Source: Phycisphaerales bacterium (GTDB lineage Bacteria; Planctomycetota; Phycisphaerae; Phycisphaerales; SM1A02). Taken from it: a stretch of 10,604 bases of DNA. The DNA lies in assembly GCA_029243925.1 (NCBI GenBank), contig JAQWRC010000179.1, forward strand, positions 1 through 10,604, read 5' to 3'. Position 1 is the stretch's first letter; every line of letters begins with the position of its first letter. The notes beneath the pieces were generated by a model that was given only the letters and a program-made list of their open reading frames with translations, had not been told where the DNA came from and did not search any database. Shown here piece after piece: positions 5,280 through 10,604 of the stretch. Both the position numbers and the translations under genes were made by a program.

Positions 5280-8200
5280 ATGACTCGAGCATGGATTCCA
5301 GTACTCCTGGCGTTGCTCATGCTGGTTTGGCCATGCAGAGCAAGTCATCCCCACGTCTCCTTGCCCGAGCTTGTGCACACCAGCCATGTCATCATCGATG
5401 GGCGCATTGATTCCGTTGAGATGTACGAGGAGGCATCGGGGCGAATCCTGACCGATGTCACCCTGCGAGTCTTGGATGTATGGCATTCGGATCCCGGTGC
5501 CGATGCGCACATGGGAAGCGTCATCACCTGGACGATTCCCGGTGGCGTCGTGCACGGGCGGTCGCTGGATAGCGTTGCCCCGCGTTTCGAGTTCGGCGAA
5601 CGTGTTGTTGTCTTCGCCCTCCTTGATGGGAAGCGCTACATCGACCCGTTCGTCGGCGGTCAGCAGGGTGTCTTCCGGATTCAGGAAGCGGATGGTGTCG
5701 CATTTCCAATGAACGCCTCGGGGCGTGGGATGCTCGATGTTTCGAATGCCTGGATCAACTGGTCTCCAGTGGTGGACTACATAAAGGATGGCCAGGCATG
5801 GTTCCGTCCACCAGCACGGGGAATGGCCGAGCCGCGGGCCCATGGAGAGGGCGTGACGGTCCGGGATGTGCATGTGCCCAGACATGGCTCCCTTATGACC
5901 ATGGAGCTGTTCAAACAGTTGGTCATCGACGAGTCACTGAAGGTATCGCCCCAGGATGACTTGCTGCTTCGCCGAGCGAGCATTCCCGGCAGTCTGCCTC
6001 CACCAACGGCTGCGACATGGATCGCGGAGAACGGACATGCAGCGGTGGAATCTCCTTCGGCTGACAGTGGGGCAAGGCGGCAGGGAGCATCAAGGCAACG
6101 GGAGGATGTGGATCCCCACTGCTGGTGTGGTTCACATGATCTCTACATTGCGATGAAGAAGATGCCGGAGGGTGACTGGTCCAATCTCTTCAACAGCATG
6201 TCGATGGGGCACTGGAATCGTTTCATGGATGTCTTCCGTGAAATCGAATCCGATGGCAGTTGGGCTTACGCGAACGGTGTCAGCGAGTTCTGCGGTTTCT
6301 ACGACAGCATCCCTGAACACGGAGAATGGGGTACGGCCCTGGCGGCGGTATTGATTTCTCGAAAGTGGTTGGAAGGGTGTGACAGCGGCTCCATCTACGA
6401 TGCGGATGTTCTGTTCAACTCGAACGTGCAATGGGTGTCGGATTTCAACCTTGCATACAACGATCCAGACACAGTCCTGTACCAAAGAGTGGTGAATCAC
6501 GAACTGGGTCATGTATGGGGATTCCACACCCAGCCATGCGACGAAACCTACATGTACAGCGATCCATCGGTCATGGGGTTCTACAACAGGACCTATGTCG
6601 AGGATGGACGCGGGATGCACACGGCCGACGCCGAGTACCTCAGACTGAATTACCTCGACCAGACTCTTCCACTGGAGGTCATCGATGTCGGGTGCGAGTC
6701 GTACAGGCAGTGGGGTTCTTCGGCTCACGGCAATGCAACGACCTCGGCGACCGAGTTCGTCCCGGGCGATCCCATCACGATCTCTGGTGGAACCATCGAG
6801 AACATGTCCACGAACGTGACCAATGGCGTTCGCGCCCGGTACTACCTATCGACGGACTGGGACATCACGACCGATGACATCCAGTTGCCGGGGTTCCTCT
6901 CATGGGACCAGGTGAACTCGCTGTTCTGGTGGACCGGTGACTTCAGCACCACCATCCCGGACGTTGTGCCGGGAGCGTACTTCGTCGGACTGCTGGTCAC
7001 CACCGGGCACGACTCGTACCTCGAGGACGCGTTCGGGTGGAACAACTCGACGTGGCTTCCCGAGCCGATCACGATTCTTCCGGCACGACCATCGAATGAT
7101 GCCTGTCAGGATGCCCAACTGGTCGGCGCATCGGACTATCCCTTCGACACGACCAGTGCGTTGACCGACGGGTACAACCACCTTCCCTGCGGCGACGGCG
7201 ATGCGCATGGCGATGTCTGGTATCGCTATCAGGCCGAAGGGCATGGCGTGTTGATTGCCCATACCTGTGGGTCGGCTTCATTCGACACCATGCTGGCGGT
7301 GTACGAAGACCCCGGTGGGTGTCCGCCCGGCCTGGGAAGTCTGTTGGAGTGCAATGACGACAATCCCGATTGGGGGTGCGGGAACACGTCTCTGGTTTCG
7401 GTGCAGGTCGTCGATGGTCAGGACTACCTGATTCGACTGGGTGCCGCCCAGCAGGGCGTGACGGGTTCCGGCACGATTACACTGCTCTTCATTCCATCAC
7501 CTCCTGCATCGAATGATGACTGCAGTGATGCGCTGTCCATACTCGATGGCGATCACATCTTCGATACGACGACGGCCACGACGGATGGAAGTGGTGACCT
7601 CGGCGCATGCACGAATGGTGACACCATCTACAACGACGTGTGGTTCTCCTACACCGTGGACTGGGACGGTCAACTCGATGTGTCGACCTGTGACCAGGCC
7701 GACTTCGACACGCTGATCGCCGTCTATCGTGACACGGGAGTATGCCCACCCGCTTCCACCGATCTTCTGGTCTGCAACGACGATGGAACGGATTGTTCCG
7801 GCTGGACCTCGGACCTGTCGGTGCAGGTTTCCCAGGGAGATCAGTTGCTTGTCCGGGTGGGAAGCTACTGGGTTGATGACAATGGTCCAGGCACGCTGTC
7901 GGTCGAGCTGGTTCCGGGGACCCCGGCAAACGATGACTGCGCTTCGGCTCTGGAGATCGCCATCGGCGATCATGTCTTCAATACGGCAGCGGCAACGACC
8001 GACGGTTCATCACACTTGAACCTCTGCGACATCAACGGTCAGGTCCATAAGGACATCTGGTACACCTACGGCGCGCCATGCTCGGGAACACTCACGTTAA
8101 GCACCTGCGATCAGGCCGAGTTCGATACGGACATCGTCGTCTACGATGCCGGCAGCGGGTGCACGCCCGGTGATGCTGAGGTGCTGGCGTGCAACGACGT

Positions 8201-8924
8201 GGGGCCCGGCTGTGGAGGGTTTACATCTGAGCTCGACGTCCCTGTCACGGCCGGCCAGCAACTGCTCGTGCGGATCGGTGGTTTCAGCGCCATTGAAGCC
8301 GGCATTGGGACGCTCAGCGTCTCACTCGACGTGGTGCTGCCGCATGACAATTGCGCCGCTGCGCTGCCGATCGGTGACGGCGAGCATGACTTCGACACCA
8401 CCTGTGCCTCGACGGACGGAGTGCAGCATGATTCCTGTCAATACGACGGGCAGATCTGGAACGACCTCTGGTTCCGATACGTGGCCACCTGTGATGGAGA
8501 GTTGACCGCAAGCACCTGTGATCTGGCCGGGTATGACACGGACATGGCCGTCTACGCCGATGCGGGCATCTGTCCACCCGTCGATTCGGATCTTCTGGCC
8601 TGCAATGACGATGCCGATGGGTGTTCGGGCTACACCTCCGAAGTCGTTGCGCAGGTGACGGAAGGACAGCCGTACCTGATCCGTGTCGGTGGATGGGGGC
8701 CGGCCGACAGCGGCACGGGAACGCTGTTGCTGTACTGCTATGAAATCTGCCTGTCCGATGTTGCGCCGCTGGGTGATCCTGACGGCATGGTCGACGTTCT
8801 TGATTTGCTTGCAATCATCGAGATGTGGGGCACTGCAGATGATGGCGCCGACATCAACAACGATGGGATCGTCGATGTATTGGATCTACTCAAGGTGATC
8901 GAGGCCTGGGGTCCCTGCGCTTGA
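5280..8924 (+). CDS. Secreted multidomain metzincin-like metalloprotease with four Cys-rich repeats and a dockerin-like C terminus
   Basis: The product is about 1214 residues from the ATG at 5280. That start gives a clean signal peptide (M-T-R-A-W-I-P, hydrophobic core, C-R-A near 19-21) and has a ribosome site; an in-frame ATG at 5226 would add 18 unlikely residues. Domains: (1) 26-134, beta-rich, with F-E-F-G-E-R-V-V-V-F, as seen at the N terminus of other secreted bacterial proteases; (2) 278-445, protease domain with H-E-L-G-H-V-W-G-F-H (His407, Glu408, His411, His416) and a Met-turn-like S-V-M-G-F at Met432; (3) 467-600, CARDB-like; (4) four repeats aligned on Cys609, Cys748, Cys887 and Cys1025, each with T-C, F/Y-D-T, V-Y and C-N-D motifs; (5) two EF-hand/dockerin-like loops (1166-1177, 1191-1204), ending W-G-P-C-A. 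The third zinc ligand is one residue closer than in canonical metzincins. Peptidase activity is likely but unproven; substrate unknown; acts outside the cytoplasm. Confidence 0.93.
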   Translation: MTRAWIPVLLALLMLVWPCRASHPHVSLPELVHTSHVIIDGRIDSVEMYEEASGRILTDVTLRVLDVWHSDPGADAHMGSVITWTIPGGVVHGRSLDSVAPRFEFGERVVVFALLDGKRYIDPFVGGQQGVFRIQEADGVAFPMNASGRGMLDVSNAWINWSPVVDYIKDGQAWFRPPARGMAEPRAHGEGVTVRDVHVPRHGSLMTMELFKQLVIDESLKVSPQDDLLLRRASIPGSLPPPTAATWIAENGHAAVESPSADSGARRQGASRQREDVDPHCWCGSHDLYIAMKKMPEGDWSNLFNSMSMGHWNRFMDVFREIESDGSWAYANGVSEFCGFYDSIPEHGEWGTALAAVLISRKWLEGCDSGSIYDADVLFNSNVQWVSDFNLAYNDPDTVLYQRVVNHELGHVWGFHTQPCDETYMYSDPSVMGFYNRTYVEDGRGMHTADAEYLRLNYLDQTLPLEVIDVGCESYRQWGSSAHGNATTSATEFVPGDPITISGGTIENMSTNVTNGVRARYYLSTDWDITTDDIQLPGFLSWDQVNSLFWWTGDFSTTIPDVVPGAYFVGLLVTTGHDSYLEDAFGWNNSTWLPEPITILPARPSNDACQDAQLVGASDYPFDTTSALTDGYNHLPCGDGDAHGDVWYRYQAEGHGVLIAHTCGSASFDTMLAVYEDPGGCPPGLGSLLECNDDNPDWGCGNTSLVSVQVVDGQDYLIRLGAAQQGVTGSGTITLLFIPSPPASNDDCSDALSILDGDHIFDTTTATTDGSGDLGACTNGDTIYNDVWFSYTVDWDGQLDVSTCDQADFDTLIAVYRDTGVCPPASTDLLVCNDDGTDCSGWTSDLSVQVSQGDQLLVRVGSYWVDDNGPGTLSVELVPGTPANDDCASALEIAIGDHVFNTAAATTDGSSHLNLCDINGQVHKDIWYTYGAPCSGTLTLSTCDQAEFDTDIVVYDAGSGCTPGDAEVLACNDVGPGCGGFTSELDVPVTAGQQLLVRIGGFSAIEAGIGTLSVSLDVVLPHDNCAAALPIGDGEHDFDTTCASTDGVQHDSCQYDGQIWNDLWFRYVATCDGELTASTCDLAGYDTDMAVYADAGICPPVDSDLLACNDDADGCSGYTSEVVAQVTEGQPYLIRVGGWGPADSGTGTLLLYCYEICLSDVAPLGDPDGMVDVLDLLAIIEMWGTADDGADINNDGIVDVLDLLKVIEAWGPCA
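7092..8747 (+). repeat. Four tandem protein repeats of about 139 residues (about 417 bp) within the large protease
   Basis: Units begin at 7092, 7509, 7926 and about 8340, with opening patterns S-N-D-A-C, S-N-D-D-C, A-N-D-D-C and H-D-N-C. The aligned first Cys residues are 139, 139 and 138 residues apart. Each unit shares F-D/N-T, D-G, N/G/K-D-x-W-Y/F-x-Y, T-C-x-x-A-x-F/Y-D-T, V-Y, L-L/V-x-C-N-D and, near its end, L-x-R-x-G. The nucleotide copies have diverged clearly, so these are old duplications. Paired Cys residues suggest internal disulfides; the shape resembles secreted beta-sandwich adhesion or PPC-like modules. Function is inferred only. Confidence 0.88.
8745..8921 (+). other. Dockerin-like EF-hand pair with terminal Cys, possible sorting tail
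   Basis: The last 58 or so residues hold two calcium-loop-like segments, D-P-D-G-M-V-D-V-L-D-L-L and I-N-N-D-G-I-V-D-V-L-D-L-L, each followed by a helix ending in W-G. This is the layout of type I dockerins, and the same kind of tail is widespread on planctomycete secreted proteins without cellulosomes. The chain ends W-G-P-C-A. The tail is probably a calcium-stabilised surface or sorting module; partner unknown. Confidence 0.75.
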
Positions 8925-8946
8925 GCAGTGGGATTGATCGCTTCGA

Positions 8947-8968
8947 GGAGCAGTGGTCCGCGTGCTCC
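8947..8968. terminator. Candidate bidirectional hairpin between the protease and the tRNA gene
   Basis: GGAGCA at 8947-8952 is the perfect inverse of TGCTCC at 8963-8968, with a 10-base loop. It lies in the 51-base gap between the convergent ends of the protease gene (plus) and the tRNA (minus), exactly where a terminator serving both would be expected. Neither side is followed by a run of T, so intrinsic termination is uncertain and the match could be chance. Confidence 0.3.
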
Positions 8969-8975
8969 GGGGGAA

Positions 8976-9049
8976 TAGGCTGGGCAGGATTCGAACCTGC
9001 GACCCGGCGATTATGAGTCGCTTGCTCTAGACCACTGAGCTACCAGCCC
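8976..9049 (-). tRNA. tRNA with CAT anticodon, probably tRNA-Ile (lysidine-type)
   Basis: On the minus strand the full cloverleaf can be drawn in 74 bases: acceptor GGGCTGG with CCAGCCT, TA, D stem GCTC/GAGC, anticodon loop CTCATAA (anticodon at 9013-9015), T stem GCAGG/CCTGC around TTCGAAT, and discriminator A. The anticodon-arm sequence GCGACTCATAATCGC is what I recall of E. coli tRNA-Ile2, whose C34 is converted to lysidine by TilS so that it reads AUA; elongator Met tRNAs usually have another stem. So I favour Ile over Met. Position 1 pairs with 72 as G-U, and the top anticodon-stem pair is an A/C mismatch. CCA is not encoded (TTC follows the discriminator). Confidence 0.95.
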
Positions 9050-9067
9050 GGGTGGGTGAAGTGTACA

Positions 9068-9904
9068 TCAGTTGGCCGCTTCGATGAGTTCCAGCAGTTC
9101 ATCATGAAGATGCCCATTGCTGACGATGGCGTTCGTGGAGCTCGGGTCGTTCATGCCATCAAAGTCACTGCAGCGGCCGCCGGCAGCCTCGATGACGGCG
9201 ATGACCGCGCTGATATCCCAGCGGGCCAGGAGCGGTTCGACGACGGCATCGATGCGTCCGGTGGCCAGCAGCAGGTGGGCGCTGCAGTCGCTCCAGCCGC
9301 GGGTGGATCCGCAGCCCTTGCAGAGTCGTTCGTGCAGTGGGGCGCATCCGGCATCGCGGAAGTAGTCATAGCTGGTGGTGCAGACCATTGCGTTTTCGAG
9401 TCGGTCGGTGGTGGAGACCCGGGCGATGGTTGGTGCTGCGTCGGCGTGTTGGTGCCATGCGCCTTGGCCTTGTCCGCCCCATACGGTTTCTCGCATGGCC
9501 GGCATGTGGATGACGCCGCCGACGGGTGTGTCGTCGTATTCGAGTCCGACGAGTACTCCATATAAAGGAACGCCGCGGGCAAATGCCACTGTGCCATCGA
9601 TGGGGTCGAGGACCCATCGCCATCCGCTGGTCCCGGGGTGTGTGCCGTGTTCTTCACCGAGGAGGCCATCATCGGGAAACGCACGGGTGATGGTGTCGTA
9701 TCCATGTGTTTCCGCGGCGCGGTCGGCTTCGGTCACGATGGTTCCATCGGCTTTGGTGTCGGTGGCCAGACTGTCGGCGCCGAGGAACTGCAGGGTCACG
9801 TCTCCCATGCTTCGGGCCACGCTGAGTGCGGCGGCGAGTCTGCTGTCCAGGCCATCGATCATGGAGTCATGGTAGCGGGCAGCGAATGTCTTCTGGCGGC
9901 CCAT
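9068..9904 (-). CDS. Inositol monophosphatase-family phosphatase, histidinol-phosphatase (HisN)-like
   Basis: The 278-residue protein carries the full metal site of the Mg2+-dependent, Li+-sensitive phosphatase superfamily: K-A-D-G-T (51-55) then T-E-A-D (58-61), G-E-E-H-G (83-87), D-P-I-D-G-T (100-105), and W-D (229-230) followed by E-A-A-G-G. The segment V-A-F-A-R-G-V-P-L-Y-G, together with S-D-C-S-A-H-L-L-L-A-T-G-R before the W-D motif, resembles HisN-type histidinol-phosphate phosphatases more than classical inositol monophosphatases, so the last dephosphorylation step to histidinol is my preferred role; inositol phosphate or 3'-phosphoadenosine 5'-phosphate (PAP) hydrolysis remain possible. 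It is cytoplasmic; no signal peptide. The ATG at 9904 gives a 14-residue lead before a second candidate, Met15 (ATG at 9862), where family members usually begin; an AAGGCGG about 13 bases upstream weakly supports 9904. The gene ends 18 bases before the tRNA on the same strand and may share its transcript. Confidence 0.92.
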   Translation of the reverse strand: MGRQKTFAARYHDSMIDGLDSRLAAALSVARSMGDVTLQFLGADSLATDTKADGTIVTEADRAAETHGYDTITRAFPDDGLLGEEHGTHPGTSGWRWVLDPIDGTVAFARGVPLYGVLVGLEYDDTPVGGVIHMPAMRETVWGGQGQGAWHQHADAAPTIARVSTTDRLENAMVCTTSYDYFRDAGCAPLHERLCKGCGSTRGWSDCSAHLLLATGRIDAVVEPLLARWDISAVIAVIEAAGGRCSDFDGMNDPSSTNAIVSNGHLHDELLELIEAAN

Positions 9905-10050
9905 AATCGTGAAATACCGCCTTAAAAGGCCCTGAAATGGCGAAATTCAATTTCCTTCACTGCGCAGGGGAAGTATGGTTGGGGTGAGGGGACACGTGTC
10001 TTCAATCGAGTTTCAGATCTTCCGCCGCGATGAGCGAGGAACCAACACCG
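9905..10050. promoter_or_regulatory. Divergent intergenic region between the phosphatase and the astacin-like gene
   Basis: These 146 bases must hold the promoters for both divergent genes. A short palindrome, GCCTT-AA-AAGGC, lies at 9919-9930, just upstream of the phosphatase start. On the plus strand TATGGT at 9974-9979 is a possible -10 with a poor -35 (TTTCCT at 9951-9956, spacing 17). GAGG at 10036-10039 lies 11 bases before the ATG at 10051 and is a plausible ribosome site. An in-frame ATG at 10030 would add seven polar residues before the signal peptide and is less likely. Confidence 0.35.
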
Positions 10051-10604
10051 ATGCACCGACTGTTTATGGCGACATGTCTGATGTCCCTGTTCACGTGCGC
10101 GACGAGTTTCGCTGCCGAGTCTCCGGTTCCTGAAGAAGACCGCATGATCATGAACTGTGATGTGCTTCAGACTGCGGAGCAGGCACGTGGTGGTGGTTCA
10201 AATCCTGCGTACTACTGGGACGAAGGCATCGTTCCGTACGCGTTTGATTCCGACATTTCCCAGACCAATCGAAACCGGGTGACGTCGGCGATGGGCATCG
10301 TGCAGTCCCACTGCAGCGTGCTCTTCGTACCTCGTACGAACGAGCCCAACTGGATTCAGATCGGCGCCCATGGCGGCAACTGGTCCTATGTCGGTCAGAT
10401 TGGTGGGGGCCAGCAGATCTCGATCTACAACTGGAGCTATCCCTACATCATTGCGCATGAGCTTAGCCACGCGTTGGGTCGGCACCATCAGATGTGTCGC
10501 AGCGACCGAAACAACTATCTCACGGTCAATTGGAACTGCATTGATGATGATTGCGAGAACAACTACCAGATCGCAGGCACTGTCAACTACGAGCCCTACG
10601 ACTT
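10051..10604 (+). CDS. Secreted astacin-like (M12A) metalloprotease, 3' end cut by the window
   Basis: The visible 184 residues begin with a signal peptide (M-H-R-L-F-M-A-T-C-L-M-S, cleavage likely after A-T-S-F-A-A at about 22). A short propeptide-like stretch leads to Y-Y-W-D-E-G-I-V-P-Y-A-F, the usual opening of an astacin catalytic domain. The active site is H-E-L-S-H-A-L-G-R-H-H (His136, Glu137, His140, Gly143, His146), a canonical HExxHxxGxxH, followed by R-S-D-R-N-N-Y-L-T-V-N-W, the astacin signature. The residue after the third His is Gln147 where most astacins have Glu. The Met-turn lies beyond the right edge, so completeness and any C-terminal domains are unknown. Expected activity is zinc-dependent peptide hydrolysis outside the cell. 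It is the second secreted zinc protease in the window but from another family, transcribed separately and divergently from the phosphatase gene. Confidence 0.9.
   Translation, partial: MHRLFMATCLMSLFTCATSFAAESPVPEEDRMIMNCDVLQTAEQARGGGSNPAYYWDEGIVPYAFDSDISQTNRNRVTSAMGIVQSHCSVLFVPRTNEPNWIQIGAHGGNWSYVGQIGGGQQISIYNWSYPYIIAHELSHALGRHHQMCRSDRNNYLTVNWNCIDDDCENNYQIAGTVNYEPYD

Noticed and set aside
5019..5885. Long minus-strand open frame (288 codons) opposite the pilin-like gene end and protease start
   Set aside because: It lies antisense to two well-supported genes and its translation has no domain-like pattern; long antisense frames are expected in GC-rich coding DNA.
6132..6728. Minus-strand open frame of 198 codons inside the protease domain
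   Set aside because: Antisense to the HExxH region of a clear gene and without motif or ribosome site.
7092..8747. A recent tandem DNA duplication or assembly artefact
   Set aside because: The four copies differ at many nucleotide and amino-acid positions, so they are old protein repeats and not near-identical DNA repeats.
8745..8924. A cellulosome component on the basis of the dockerin-like tail
   Set aside because: No cohesin, scaffoldin or carbohydrate-active domain is present; such tails are common on planctomycete secreted proteins without cellulosomes.
1..10604. CRISPR array, insertion sequence, prophage or toxin-antitoxin module
   Set aside because: No regularly spaced short DNA repeats, transposase or integrase motifs, terminal inverted repeats or phage structural genes were seen. 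The tRNA has no adjacent integrase and no repeated 3' end within the window.

Overview
The window reads as a chromosomal stretch from a GC-rich bacterium of the Planctomycetota, most likely a Phycisphaerae-like lineage. Three things suggest this, all from memory of protein families rather than from a search: a secreted multidomain metalloprotease ending in a dockerin-like EF-hand pair with a terminal W-G-P-C, a pilin-like secreted protein with an F-A-D-G-H-V motif near its C terminus, and a short PheT without its internal tRNA-binding domain. No phage, insertion sequence, CRISPR array or toxin-antitoxin module is visible.

Left block, minus strand (about 1-3131): reading in the direction of transcription, pheT is followed after 2 bases by a cyclodeaminase/cyclohydrolase-family gene, then after 33 bases by a 78-residue Cys-containing (zinc-ribbon-like) protein, then after about 50 bases by the N terminus of a gene resembling the futalosine-pathway radical SAM enzymes MqnC/MqnE, cut by the window edge. 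The tight spacing suggests one housekeeping operon.

Middle block, plus strand (3198-8924): a compact three-gene unit encodes two divergent tandem-paralogous exported or lipid-anchored proteins and a type IV pilin-like protein (joins of 1 base and a 4-base overlap). A 144-base gap follows, then a secreted protein of about 1214 residues: signal peptide, N-terminal beta domain, a metzincin-like zinc protease domain with an unusual ligand spacing, a CARDB-like domain, four Cys-rich repeats of about 139 residues and a C-terminal dockerin-like tail.

Right block (8925-10604): a tRNA with a CAT anticodon (probably tRNA-Ile read through lysidine) and a histidinol-phosphatase/inositol-monophosphatase-family gene lie on the minus strand. 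Diverging from the latter is the start of a secreted astacin-like metalloprotease, cut by the right edge. The window therefore mixes core metabolism and translation with cell-surface and secreted proteins. I see no convincing new defence or mobile system; the points most worth a second look are the protease active sites, the short PheT, and the lipoprotein/pilin-like operon.
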